A stretch of 26,649 nucleotides of DNA. It comes from Chloroflexota bacterium (lineage in GTDB: Bacteria; Chloroflexota; Dehalococcoidia; Dehalococcoidales; Fen-1064). Below, piece after piece: positions 1 to 6,888 of this stretch (position 1 is the stretch's first letter; every line of letters starts with the position of its first letter). A program made the position numbers and the translations under genes. A model generated the notes under the pieces. That model had not been told where the DNA came from and did not search any database. It worked only from the letters and a program-made list of their open reading frames with translations. The stretch is taken from NCBI GenBank assembly GCA_026389745.1, contig JAPLHG010000032.1, positions 9,265 through 35,913 on the forward strand, given 5' to 3'.

Positions 1-307
1 CGGCTACGCAATGGCGGCCGGGGGACCCATTTTGTATCCTCATTCTAAAGACTTCATCCTGCTACCAATTCTACCTCACCTCAGTGCAAACTACTGCCTG
101 GTGTTACCGCCTTCTGCCACTATCCGGTTAAGCATTCAGACCGTTCATCTGGCAACACTCAGCATCGATGGACATACCAATCTCCAAATAAATAGTGGTG
201 CCGTAATTAGCGTAAAACGGAGCGAACACACGATTCGCTTTTTGAGAATCCACCCGAGGTCTTCTTTTTACAGTTCCTTGGAAAAGCGATTGAAAGGAAA
301 ACAATAA
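1..307 (+). CDS. nadK: NAD kinase, C-terminal part (5' end outside window)
   Basis: This is the last 101 codons of an open frame that enters from the left edge (frame at base 2) and stops at 305-307. NAD kinase phosphorylates NAD to NADP in the cytoplasm. The visible start GYAMAAGGPIL matches the conserved glycine-rich motif of the family (GSTGYxxSAGGP). It is followed by LLPILPHLSANYCLVLP, the counterpart of the family's PIxPHSLSxRPLV segment, and by LSIDGH, the counterpart of the xxDGQ strand. The length from this motif to the stop is normal for NAD kinase, so the C-terminus looks complete. Only one base separates its stop from the TTG start of the next gene, so the two are probably cotranscribed. 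The ATG at base 11 is internal and not a real start. Confidence 0.88.
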   Translation, partial: GYAMAAGGPILYPHSKDFILLPILPHLSANYCLVLPPSATIRLSIQTVHLATLSIDGHTNLQINSGAVISVKRSEHTIRFLRIHPRSSFYSSLEKRLKGKQ

Positions 308-308
308 A

Positions 309-788
309 TTGGTAAAGAAAAATTCCATCAAAGTAGAAAAGGCTAAAATCAGCGATGTGGCACGGATTCACAAGCTCATCAACACTTTTGCCGGCAAAGG
401 AGAAATGCTGGCACGCCCGCTGAGCGAACTTTATGAGAATATCCGCGATTTCATCGTCGTCAGAAAAGGTAAGAAAATCATCGGCTGTGCGGCACTGCAT
501 GTGATGTGGTCGGACCTGGCAGAGATTAAATCGGTTGCCGTAGACGGAGAACAGCAGAAGCAGGGCGTTGGGAACGAACTGGTAGCCGCCTGTCTCGATG
601 AAGCAAAAGAGTTGGGAATTGCTACCGTCTTTTGCCTCACTTACAAACCCGGATTTTTCGAGAAACTCGGATTCAAGGAGGTGGACAAGATGGCTCTTCC
701 GCAGAAAATCTGGACGGAATGCTACCGCTGTCCCAAATTCCCTAACTGCGATGAAACCGCGATGATAGTAAAATTAGCGGATGAATAG
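309..788 (+). CDS. GNAT acetyltransferase, short ArgA-like (N-acetylglutamate synthase-type)
   Basis: A 159-residue single-domain GNAT protein. The acetyl-CoA loop is visible as QQKQGVGNEL (about residues 82-91), preceded by the usual SVAV strand; FFEKLGF near 116-122 is the typical GNAT C-terminal strand-loop. The tail (residues 131-147) has the Cys pattern C138-x2-C141-x5-C147, which I associate with the short stand-alone ArgA-like enzymes thought to make N-acetylglutamate for arginine synthesis. The kinase-like domain of classical ArgA is absent. The start is TTG at 309, with a GGA-containing stretch about ten bases upstream and no better start nearby. It sits one base after nadK and overlaps the next gene by eight bases, so the three genes look like one transcript. 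The GNAT fold is clear; the substrate is inferred from family resemblance. Confidence 0.8.
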   Translation: MVKKNSIKVEKAKISDVARIHKLINTFAGKGEMLARPLSELYENIRDFIVVRKGKKIIGCAALHVMWSDLAEIKSVAVDGEQQKQGVGNELVAACLDEAKELGIATVFCLTYKPGFFEKLGFKEVDKMALPQKIWTECYRCPKFPNCDETAMIVKLADE

Positions 789-1347
789 AGATAAAATGCA
801 CTCGGAAAAAACAGTATCCAGCCAGTTAGTTTACAACGGGGACATCGTAAAAATCAGAATTGATACTATCCGTATGCCGGATGGGTATGAGACGAATCGC
901 ACAATTGTGGAGCATGCAGATTGCATCGCCGTGGTAGCAATCGATGAAAAGAACAATGTTTTACTCGTCAATCAATTCCGTAAGCCAATAGAGAAGGGGC
1001 TTCTGGAAATCCCGGCGGGCGGCATTGACCCAGGCGAGGATGCAGAAACTGCGGCGAGAAGGGAAATGCAGGAGGAGACCGGCTATCTTCCCCAAAAATT
1101 AGTCAGGTTGGGGGGGGTTTATTCTGCCCCCGGTTACTGTACCGAATATCTCCATCTTTATCTGGCAACCGATCTTGCGCCGAGCCGTCTTTTTGCTGGA
1201 GATACCGAGGGTATTGAAATAGTAAGGGTACCGATACCTGAAATTCGCAAGATGCTATCCACTAATAAAATCACCGATGCCAAAAGTATTGCCGGACTAT
1301 ATATGTTTTTGAATACCGGAGGGAAAATCCGAAATACTAAATTCTAA
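781..1347 (+). CDS. Nudix hydrolase, ADP-ribose pyrophosphatase type
   Basis: A 188-residue Nudix protein. A complete Nudix box (G-x5-E-x7-REMQEETGY) spans about residues 80-102 and carries the REXXEE metal-binding glutamates. Upstream, QFRKPIEKGLLEIPAG (65-80) is characteristic of the ADP-ribose/ADP-sugar pyrophosphatase group. P117 in YSAPGY lies about 15 residues after the box, the position of the proline used to recognise ADP-ribose hydrolases. The expected reaction is ADP-ribose to AMP plus ribose 5-phosphate in the cytosol. The first ATG (781) overlaps the upstream gene by eight bases; a second ATG at 796 is also possible because neither has a strong Shine-Dalgarno sequence. The codons for L110-V113 contain a run of eight G residues. 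Two hairpins follow the stop. Sugar specificity cannot be read from the sequence. Confidence 0.85.
   Translation: MNRDKMHSEKTVSSQLVYNGDIVKIRIDTIRMPDGYETNRTIVEHADCIAVVAIDEKNNVLLVNQFRKPIEKGLLEIPAGGIDPGEDAETAARREMQEETGYLPQKLVRLGGVYSAPGYCTEYLHLYLATDLAPSRLFAGDTEGIEIVRVPIPEIRKMLSTNKITDAKSIAGLYMFLNTGGKIRNTKF
1110..1117 (+). repeat. G8 homopolymer inside the Nudix gene
   Basis: Eight consecutive G residues within the Nudix reading frame, encoding part of Leu-Gly-Gly-Val. The frame is intact as given. Confidence 0.9.
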
Positions 1348-1360
1348 TATCTAAACCTTG

Positions 1361-1378
1361 TCCCTGCGAAGGCAGGGA
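1361..1378. repeat. Small intergenic hairpin 1 (7-bp stem)
   Basis: TCCCTGC-GAAG-GCAGGGA forms a perfect 7-bp stem with a four-base loop just after the Nudix stop. No T-tract follows on the + strand, so it is not a standard intrinsic terminator. It resembles dispersed REP-like palindromes, but copy number elsewhere cannot be judged here. Confidence 0.55.
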
Positions 1379-1415
1379 ACTAAACAAATTCAAAGTTTAA
1401 ATATCCCCAGATGCC

Positions 1416-1435
1416 ATTCCGATGGAAGTCGGAAT
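1416..1435. repeat. Small intergenic hairpin 2 (7-bp stem)
   Basis: ATTCCGA-TGGAAG-TCGGAAT is a perfect 7-bp dyad with a six-base loop, followed by the sequence ATCCAGA. The pattern 'ATTCC...GGAATCCAGA' resembles dispersed intergenic palindromes seen in many bacterial genomes. It sits between the convergent Nudix and HIT genes and may help end transcription from either side. Confidence 0.5.
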
Positions 1436-1458
1436 CCAGAGAAGCCGCGTTGTCTTAA

Positions 1459-1800
1459 TTATCCCAGCATTCCAGAGAGCTCCCGCCCACCCAGCAAATG
1501 CATGTGGAGGTGCTGGACAACTTGTCCGCCCTGTCTGCCACAGTTGATAACCACGCGATAGCCTTTTTCTGAAATCCCCTGCTGTTTTGCCAGTTGATTT
1601 GCTACGTACGCCATATGCCCAACAAGAGACATCTGCGCTTCTGTCAGGTCAGTCAGCGAGGCAATATGATGTTGCGGAATAATCAGGAGATGAACAGGAG
1701 CCATCGGACTGATATCACGGAAGGCAACCACCTTATCATCAGTGTAAAGCACATCGCTCGGGATTTGCCCGGCAACAATTTTGCAGAAAATACAATCCAT
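1459..1800 (-). CDS. HIT family nucleotide hydrolase/transferase (Hint-like)
   Basis: A 113-residue histidine-triad protein. The signature HLHMHLL lies at residues 97-103, with H97, H99 and H101 as the triad. The N-terminus MDCIFCKIVAGQIPS is typical of the Hint branch, and the C-terminus GGRELSGMLG is the usual ending. These small cytosolic homodimers hydrolyse nucleoside phosphoramidates or related AMP conjugates; the physiological substrate is generally unclear. The frame extends further upstream, but the ATG at 1800 is preferred because GGGGAGGG precedes it and homology begins exactly there. The gene begins four bases after the stop of the fumarase beta gene, so it is probably the last gene of that transcript. 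Confidence 0.92.
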   Translation of the reverse strand: MDCIFCKIVAGQIPSDVLYTDDKVVAFRDISPMAPVHLLIIPQHHIASLTDLTEAQMSLVGHMAYVANQLAKQQGISEKGYRVVINCGRQGGQVVQHLHMHLLGGRELSGMLG

Positions 1801-1804
1801 AGCG

Positions 1805-2368
1805 CTACCCTCCCCGATGATACTGAGCCTTTGCTTGTTCAAACAAATCACCGCCGTAAATACCGTTACAAACAATGGCAGGAAAATCTACCACGGTCAA
1901 TTTCAAAATCGCCTCGGCACCCAGCTCCTCATAAGCCACCAACTCCGACTTCTCAATTGATTTTGACAATAGAGCGGCGGCGCCACCAATGGCGACAAAG
2001 TAAATGGCTTTATGCTTTTTTATAGCTTCTTTGACAGCTTGCGAGCGGTCGCCTTTGCCAATCATCGCTTTCAGTCCCGCCTCAATCAGACGGAGGGTGA
2101 ATATATCCAGCCGACTGCTCGTGGTAGGTCCTGCTGAACCGATGACCTGTCCGGGTCTGGCAGGCGAAGGTCCCATATAGTAAATCGTCTGCCCCTTAAT
2201 ATCGAAGGGTAATTTCTCACCCTTGTCCAGCGTTTGAACGAGCCGGCGATGCGCCGCATCCCGTGCTGAATAGATGACACCCGAGATGAGCACCTGCGTC
2301 CCGACTCTTAGCTTTGCAACAATCTCATCGCTCAACGGCGATGCGACACGAATCTTCTCCGCAGTCAT
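1805..2368 (-). CDS. Fumarate hydratase class I, beta (C-terminal) subunit
   Basis: A 187-residue protein corresponding to the C-terminal domain of iron-sulfur (class I) fumarases and L(+)-tartrate dehydratases. Visible family blocks are SARDAAHRR (residues 34-42), the MGPSPARPGQVIGSAGPTT stretch (65-83), SRLDIF following it, and ATP-independent C-terminal VVDFPAIV. With the alpha subunit it forms the 4Fe-4S enzyme that interconverts fumarate and malate. The start ATG overlaps the alpha stop in an ATGA arrangement, implying translational coupling and equal subunit amounts. The HIT gene follows after four bases. Tartrate dehydratase is the main alternative, because the two activities share this architecture; fumarase is more likely as a general central-carbon function. 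Confidence 0.88.
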   Translation of the reverse strand: MTAEKIRVASPLSDEIVAKLRVGTQVLISGVIYSARDAAHRRLVQTLDKGEKLPFDIKGQTIYYMGPSPARPGQVIGSAGPTTSSRLDIFTLRLIEAGLKAMIGKGDRSQAVKEAIKKHKAIYFVAIGGAAALLSKSIEKSELVAYEELGAEAILKLTVVDFPAIVCNGIYGGDLFEQAKAQYHRGG

Positions 2369-3213
2369 CAGAGCACTATCTCCTTATGACGAGCACTGTG
2401 GCACTGAAGATTGACTGCTACCGGCAGACTGGCGGTGTGTGATGGTAAAACCTCGGCGTGAACTGCCAATGCAGTAACGCGACCGCCGAATCCCGATGGT
2501 CCGATGCCCAGATTATTGACATGATTAAAAATCTCTTTCTCCAGTTCGGCAATTTCAGGGTCAGGATTAGACTCACCGACTTTACGGAGGAGAGCCTTCT
2601 TGGCAAGTAACATTACCATATCAGTGGTACCACCTATCCCCACGCCGACAACCAGCGGCGGACAGGCTTTGCCACCAGCTTCTTCAACCGTTTTGATTGC
2701 AAAATCAATGACACCTTGCCGACCTTCCACCGGTTTGAGCATTCCCAGCCGACTCATATTTTCGGCACCGCCGCCTTTACACATCAGGATAATCTTGAGT
2801 CGGTCGCCAGGAACAATTTCGGTATGAATTATGGGAGGAGTATTGTCATTCGTATTTACTCTGGCGGAAAAAGGCTGTTTGACCATCGATTTGCGCAGGT
2901 AGCCACCGGTATAGCCTTGCCGTACGCCTTCCTCAATTGCTTTATCCAAGTTACCACCGACAATGTGAACATCCTGCCCCACTTCCATGAATACCACTGC
3001 CGTACCGCAGTCCTGACATAAAGGCAGGAGTTCTTTTTTCGCAATTTGGGCATTTTCCAGCAAACGTTTCAGGGTTTCTTTGCCCAGCGGCGATTCTTCA
3101 ACCTGCTCCGCCTTTTTCAGCGCCGCAACCACATCTTTACCCAACTCAAAATTCGCCTCCTGGCAGAGTTGGGCAACGGCTTCAATTATAACACTGACTT
3201 CGATTTCTCTCAT
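2368..3213 (-). CDS. Fumarate hydratase class I, alpha (N-terminal) subunit
   Basis: A 281-residue iron-sulfur hydro-lyase subunit. Three cysteines in conserved contexts are the likely 4Fe-4S ligands: C69 in LCQDCGTA, C184 in ACPPLVVG, and C271 in QCHSAR. Other family blocks are KGGGAENMS (146-154) and VGIGGTTD (191-198). The full class I fumarase is split here into two adjacent genes, as in many anaerobes and archaea, and the split is by gene boundary rather than frameshift because the ATGA overlap is clean. The upstream ABC permease gene ends 33 bases before this start on the same strand, so the transporter and the fumarase may share a transcript, though a separate promoter could fit in the gap. 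The oxygen-labile cluster suits an anaerobic host. Confidence 0.9.
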   Translation of the reverse strand: MREIEVSVIIEAVAQLCQEANFELGKDVVAALKKAEQVEESPLGKETLKRLLENAQIAKKELLPLCQDCGTAVVFMEVGQDVHIVGGNLDKAIEEGVRQGYTGGYLRKSMVKQPFSARVNTNDNTPPIIHTEIVPGDRLKIILMCKGGGAENMSRLGMLKPVEGRQGVIDFAIKTVEEAGGKACPPLVVGVGIGGTTDMVMLLAKKALLRKVGESNPDPEIAELEKEIFNHVNNLGIGPSGFGGRVTALAVHAEVLPSHTASLPVAVNLQCHSARHKEIVL

Positions 3214-3246
3214 CTTTTCTGCTTCTATTCTAGCCTACTAAACAAT

Positions 3247-4047
3247 CTACACTGCTACATCGCGGCGTTCAAAGACTACGAGCGACAATACGAAGAATAT
3301 CACAATCAATCCAAGCAAAACACCGGCGTGCACGGGGCTCAGTCCATTTGCCAAGATATTAGGGTCGATATGATGGTAGAAAGGCGATAGGATGCGATAA
3401 GGTTTTAGCGCCTCCACCATACCACCTAATGAGTTCAGAAGATAGGTTATCACAGCCAGAGCGCCGGTGACACCGATGCTTAAACCACGGTTACCACGCA
3501 GACACCCGAGAAACAATGCCAACGACCCAAAAACCAGACCTAACAACAGGGTACTGAAAGTTGCCTCCGCTATCCGCCCATAGTTGACTTCCATACCAAC
3601 AGACACCACGCCGATCACTAGCCCAACATAGAAAACAACCGCCAGCAAAAGCAAACTGGCCACCATCGCACCAAACTTCTCCGCCACAATGCGTCGCCGT
3701 GGTATTGGGTTAGCAAGCAGAAAATCCAGTGTGCTCTTCTCCTCTTCGCCGGCAATCGCCCCGCTCCCGAAACCAACAGTAAAAACCAGCAAGAGAATAG
3801 GTAACATCATGGAAAAAAGTTCCATATTAAGATAACCAACCGGTGATGTATAATCAGGAATTTGTCCTCCGAATAATGCCGCAAGACCTTTTGGCACATT
3901 TTCTAAAAGCTTGTTGAGTTCTGGCATATTACTCACTGTCGGGAAAAAGAGTGCGATATAAAGAGCCAGCGCCACCAGCCCAATGCCCCAAAAAATTAAG
4001 GAACGCCGCTGGTCACGCATAGTTTTCAGAAACACGTTATTTAACAT
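3247..4047 (-). CDS. ABC-2 type transporter permease
   Basis: A 266-residue integral membrane protein with about six hydrophobic segments (roughly residues 16-35, 75-100, 124-150, 162-183, 187-208 and 238-259). Between the second and third lies the polar block GEEEKSTLDFLLANPIPR, typical of ABC-2 permeases (GEEExGTLxxLLxxPxxR). The subfamily matches permeases paired with single ATPase subunits for export of drugs, lipids or peptides. Its start lies inside the end of the ATPase gene (11-base overlap), so the two are translated together and should form one transporter, with two copies of each. The substrate cannot be inferred. The protein looks full length, with a short cytoplasmic tail ending FERRDVAV. 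Confidence 0.87.
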   Translation of the reverse strand: MLNNVFLKTMRDQRRSLIFWGIGLVALALYIALFFPTVSNMPELNKLLENVPKGLAALFGGQIPDYTSPVGYLNMELFSMMLPILLLVFTVGFGSGAIAGEEEKSTLDFLLANPIPRRRIVAEKFGAMVASLLLLAVVFYVGLVIGVVSVGMEVNYGRIAEATFSTLLLGLVFGSLALFLGCLRGNRGLSIGVTGALAVITYLLNSLGGMVEALKPYRILSPFYHHIDPNILANGLSPVHAGVLLGLIVIFFVLSLVVFERRDVAV

Positions 4048-4951
4048 TATTTTTGTCCTCGTTATAATAGGTCAGGAAGATTTCCTCAAGGCTCGGCTCG
4101 TGACTCACAACATTAACTACTTCAAACTGAGCCGCAACTTTCACCAACGCATCCAGCGAGCCAACGACATTACATCTCAATATGCCGTTTTCTACTACAA
4201 CATCGCGGACACCGGGTATGCTGTCGAATCTGTCCCTAGGGACAGCTCTGGCAAAGTGAATCTCCAGTTGGTATAGTGCGTGGGCTTTCAGAGTCTCAAT
4301 AGTCTCCACAGCAACCAGCCAACCTTGACGTATGATACAGACACGGTCACATACCTTTTCTACCTCAGGCAGGATGTGCGAAGAAAGAAATACAGTACGT
4401 CCTTCATTCTTCGCATCTGCAATTAAACGATAGAACTCCTGTTGCATCAGGGGATCCAGTCCCTGAGTCGGTTCATCAAGAATCAGCAAGTCAGGCTTGT
4501 GCATAAAGGCCTGCACCAAGCCGATCTTCTGTTTGTTACCGTGAGACAGGATTTTTATCCGACGAGAGAGTTCACAATCAAAACGTGACGCCAATCCTTT
4601 GACATAGCCCCAGTCGACACCGCCGCGCAAATTCCCAAGGTACTTCAGCAAATCTTCGCCAGTCAGATTACCGTATAACTCCAGTTCGCCCTGAAGATAA
4701 CCAATATGCCGGTGGGCTTCAACGCTGTTGCGTTTAATATCCAATCCGAAGATAGTTGCTGAACCGTGTGTCGGACGGATGAAATCCAGTAAAGTACGGA
4801 TGGTGGTAGTTTTACCCGCGCCATTAGGCCCAAGGTAGCCAAAGACCTCGCCACGCTTTACATCCAAATTGACATCTTCAATGCCCCGTAGCTTGCCATA
4901 GAATTTGGTCAAACCTGAGGTATGGATAATAATATCACCGTTGCTCATCAT
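4037..4951 (-). CDS. ABC transporter ATP-binding protein (exporter type)
   Basis: A 304-residue ABC ATPase. Walker A is GPNGAGKT (residues 41-48), Walker B with the catalytic glutamate is LLILDEP (155-161), the D-loop is GLDP, and the switch histidine is H192 in LSSH. The signature loop reads LSHGNKQK (135-142), a departure from LSGGQ that is tolerated in this exporter group. About 100 residues follow the ATPase core, the extended C-terminal domain common in ABC-2 drug- or lipid-export ATPases. It is the first gene of the minus-strand run and overlaps the permease. Two ATG codons are adjacent at the start (4951 and 4948); both are plausible. A divergent transporter relic begins 79 bases away on the other strand. 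Confidence 0.93.
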   Translation of the reverse strand: MMSNGDIIIHTSGLTKFYGKLRGIEDVNLDVKRGEVFGYLGPNGAGKTTTIRTLLDFIRPTHGSATIFGLDIKRNSVEAHRHIGYLQGELELYGNLTGEDLLKYLGNLRGGVDWGYVKGLASRFDCELSRRIKILSHGNKQKIGLVQAFMHKPDLLILDEPTQGLDPLMQQEFYRLIADAKNEGRTVFLSSHILPEVEKVCDRVCIIRQGWLVAVETIETLKAHALYQLEIHFARAVPRDRFDSIPGVRDVVVENGILRCNVVGSLDALVKVAAQFEVVNVVSHEPSLEEIFLTYYNEDKNNVK

Positions 4952-4991
4952 TTCACTTTACAGTCCTGCTGCCAGTATTCAGATAATTCTA

Positions 4992-4997
4992 TATAAT
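4992..4997 (+). promoter_or_regulatory. Probable -10 element before the ABC relic
   Basis: A perfect TATAAT lies 33 bases upstream of the ATG at 5031, with only a weak -35 candidate (CTGCCA, 4969-4974) 17 bases away. A GGAGAG Shine-Dalgarno follows. The expression signals of the relic gene therefore seem to survive although its coding region does not. Confidence 0.45.
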
Positions 4998-5030
4998 TTC
5001 TGTTATATATTCAACGCCGGAGAGAAACTT

Positions 5031-5162
5031 ATGGCTGAAGCATTTCTAGTTGCACAGGACATTCACAAGAGTTTCAACGGGCAAAAAGCCGTTAGTGGCG
5101 TCTCATTTACTATCAACAAAGAAGGAATCTTTAGGCTACGGGGACCGAACGGCGCCGGATAA
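5031..5162 (+). pseudogene. ABC transporter ATPase relic (N-terminal 43 codons only)
   Basis: Starting at ATG 5031 behind GGAGAG, the frame encodes 43 residues that align with the beginning of an ABC ATPase: LVAQDIHKSFNGQKAVSGVS is the usual first strand block, and the frame ends at GPNGAG followed directly by TAA (5160-5162). The stop replaces the Walker A lysine, so the product could not bind ATP. The segment EGIFRLRGPNGAG also looks eroded compared with the usual GEIFGLLGPNGAG. The remaining ~200 codons are missing and the fragment is followed by a permease remnant. It is not a recent copy of the intact ATPase at 4037-4951, because the two N-termini differ throughout. The most likely history is a large internal deletion across an ATPase-permease pair. 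Confidence 0.75.
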
Positions 5163-5226
5163 TCTGGCCTTTTTCGGGCGTGACCTGATCCCCTAAAATC
5201 AGCCCACTTTAATGTTAGACTGGTAA

Positions 5227-5520
5227 ATAATACTGGCAACGTTTGTCAAAACAGAGTGCAGTGCCTCATCCATCGGGGTGCTCACATCACTCATTTTGGC
5301 ACCTCTGGGAGGTTGCTGGTGGCCCCTCTTTATCACTCCGAGATGGACGCAGTTCTTTGCCAAAATTACTCCCCATGCATGGGCAACTACCGTATTCAAC
5401 AAATTGTTGGTCTTTGGCGGCAATTTTGATTCCGTAGTGCCAGAGATGCTGGTATTACCGGGTTTCACCATTGTTTCCGGAACAATTGCTATCCTGCGGT
5501 TCAGGGCAGACGCTGAGTAA
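5227..5520 (+). pseudogene. ABC-2 permease relic (C-terminal ~97 codons)
   Basis: The open stretch from 5227 to the TAA at 5518-5520 reads as the end of an ABC-2 permease. A run beginning ILATFVKTECSASSIG fits the conserved 'ALxKTExQASSLG' helix, APLGGCWWPLFITP (around 5302-5343) fits the 'ALGGxWWPLEI.P' block, and a hydrophobic final helix and short basic tail follow. An in-frame stop lies immediately upstream at 5224-5226 and no suitable start or N-terminal membrane helices are present. A GTG at 5278 opens an 80-codon frame, but it would begin in mid-domain. Together with 5031-5162 this is what is left of a second ATPase-permease pair. Confidence 0.7.
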
Positions 5521-5584
5521 GGCATCCCAATCTCTCCCCTCCCCCTCAAAAACAGTACTTCCACACAGCAATCAGAGAGCTTTC

Positions 5585-5614
5585 TTGACAGACGGTATGC
5601 ATTCGGGTTCTAAT
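5585..5614 (+). promoter_or_regulatory. Sigma-70-type promoter for the deacetylase gene
   Basis: TTGACA (5585-5590, perfect -35), 18-base spacer, then TCTAAT (5609-5614, five of six bases of the -10 consensus). The start codon at 5707 lies about 93 bases after the -10, leaving an untranslated leader of roughly 85 bases. This is the best-matching promoter I saw in the window. Confidence 0.65.
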
Positions 5615-5706
5615 ATAAATTAGAGCATTGCATTAAGAGCCCCAATCTGTTGGCATTGAGTTTTGGAGGAATTAATCTCCGTTTAGGTAAAGAGTAATAA
5701 CATCCA

Positions 5707-6813
5707 ATGACTATTGCCATTCTCTATCGCAAAGAACTCAGGGAATATGACTTTGGACCCGGTCATCCTTTCTGTGGCGACCGCTATCAACTTTTCCATA
5801 AATTCCTTGCTCAAAAACTTAAGCCGGAAGGTCATTATAAGATTCTGAAGGCTGACTGGGCAACCGATGAAGACCTCATGAGAATCTGCCAGCGCGACTA
5901 CATAAACTTCACCAAACAATATTACAGTTCAGTGAATCTAGGGCTGGAAGGTGACGGTGATTTCTTCCAATATCACTCTTTGGATAACCTGCCGGTTGGC
6001 AGACCTGGCAAGGTGGAGGAAGCCGCCAGATTAGTTATCGGGCAGGCAAAGCTCGCCGCTGACCTGGTACAATCGGGGAAATACCAGAAGGCGGTATCCA
6101 TCGGTGGTGGTCTACACCATGCCAAAAGAGCTTCAGGGGAGGGCTTTTGTCTCTATAACGATGTCGCCTTCACTGCCATCTATCTCATGGAAAGATATCA
6201 CCTGAAGAGAGTCCTTATTTTGGACACCGACGCTCATGACGGCAATGGGACAAGCGAGTATTTCTATTCCGACCCGCGTGTTCTGTTCATCGATGTTCAC
6301 CAGGACCCAAGAACAATCTACCCCGGTACCGGGTTTGCCTTGGAGATTGGGGCAGGTGAAGGAATCGGCAAAACGGTGAATATCCCATTACCTGCTGATG
6401 CCGGCAATGATTCTTATAAGCTTGCTTTTGAAGAAATTATCGAGCCGCTGACCGCCGAGTTTAAGCCGGAAATTATCATCCGCAACGGCGGCTCCGACCC
6501 ACACTTCAACGACGGACTGACCAGTCTGGGGCTGACAGTCGCAGGGTTTGAGATGATAGGACAAAAGGTCAAAGAGATGTCCACTCTTTGCGAGGGGAAA
6601 GTGATTGACCTTATTGCCTCCGGATATCATCCGGGAGTATTGCCTTACGCATGGATGGCTCTGATTTCAGGGTTAGCGGACTTTGGTGTGTCTATTGAGG
6701 AACCTTCACCAATTCCCGCTTCATTACGTACCGATGCCCATCTGCCGGACACCCAAGAAGTGATTGATGAGGTCAAGAGCTATCTCAGGGACTACTGGCA
6801 CTGTCTCCAATAA
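5707..6813 (+). CDS. Histone deacetylase-family (arginase/deacetylase fold) amidohydrolase
   Basis: A 368-residue zinc deacetylase of the HDAC/AcuC/acetylpolyamine amidohydrolase superfamily. The charge-relay pair is H137-H138 in GGGLHHA. The zinc ligands are D175 and H177 in LDTDAHDGNGT and D264 in NGGSDPH, and the catalytic-type tyrosine is Y307 in SGYHPG. It reads DAHD where AcuC and class I HDACs have DVHH, a variation I associate with an archaeal/anaerobe branch. Likely reaction: removal of an acetyl group from a protein lysine or a small amine; nothing nearby fixes the substrate. It stands alone on its strand behind a strong promoter and ends opposite a convergent gene. Length and motif order are normal for the family. 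Confidence 0.9.
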   Translation: MTIAILYRKELREYDFGPGHPFCGDRYQLFHKFLAQKLKPEGHYKILKADWATDEDLMRICQRDYINFTKQYYSSVNLGLEGDGDFFQYHSLDNLPVGRPGKVEEAARLVIGQAKLAADLVQSGKYQKAVSIGGGLHHAKRASGEGFCLYNDVAFTAIYLMERYHLKRVLILDTDAHDGNGTSEYFYSDPRVLFIDVHQDPRTIYPGTGFALEIGAGEGIGKTVNIPLPADAGNDSYKLAFEEIIEPLTAEFKPEIIIRNGGSDPHFNDGLTSLGLTVAGFEMIGQKVKEMSTLCEGKVIDLIASGYHPGVLPYAWMALISGLADFGVSIEEPSPIPASLRTDAHLPDTQEVIDEVKSYLRDYWHCLQ

Positions 6814-6820
6814 AGCACTA

Positions 6821-6843
6821 AAACAAGGCCATTCGGATGGGCC
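6821..6843 (-). terminator. Intrinsic terminator for the 6889-7521 gene
   Basis: On the minus strand, GGCCCAT and ATGGCC pair around a short loop (one bulged G), followed by TTGTTTTA. This is a hairpin plus T-rich tract about 45 bases after the minus-strand stop. On the plus strand the same hairpin lacks a T-tract. Confidence 0.5.
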
Positions 6844-6849
6844 AATTAT

Positions 6850-6864
6850 CCCCCCCCCCCCCCC
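6850..6864. repeat. C15 homopolymer tract
   Basis: Fifteen consecutive C residues (G on the minus strand) lie in the 75-base gap between two convergent genes, between the stop of the minus-strand gene and its putative terminator. The length may be a sequencing or assembly estimate. Confidence 0.9.
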
Positions 6865-6888
6865 AGTCGGTGCTGATCATCTTGATAC

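Noticed and set aside
1358..1561. 67-codon plus-strand ORF after the Nudix gene
   Set aside because: It translates the palindromic repeats (CHSDGSRNPE-like), a common artefact of such repeats, and runs into the HIT gene in antisense.
1594..2025. 143-codon plus-strand ORF over HIT and fumarase beta
   Set aside because: Antisense shadow with a low-complexity basic translation; both opposite genes are certain.
5199..5564. 121-codon minus-strand ORF over the permease relic
   Set aside because: Plus-strand frame gives recognisable permease blocks; the minus-strand translation resembles nothing.
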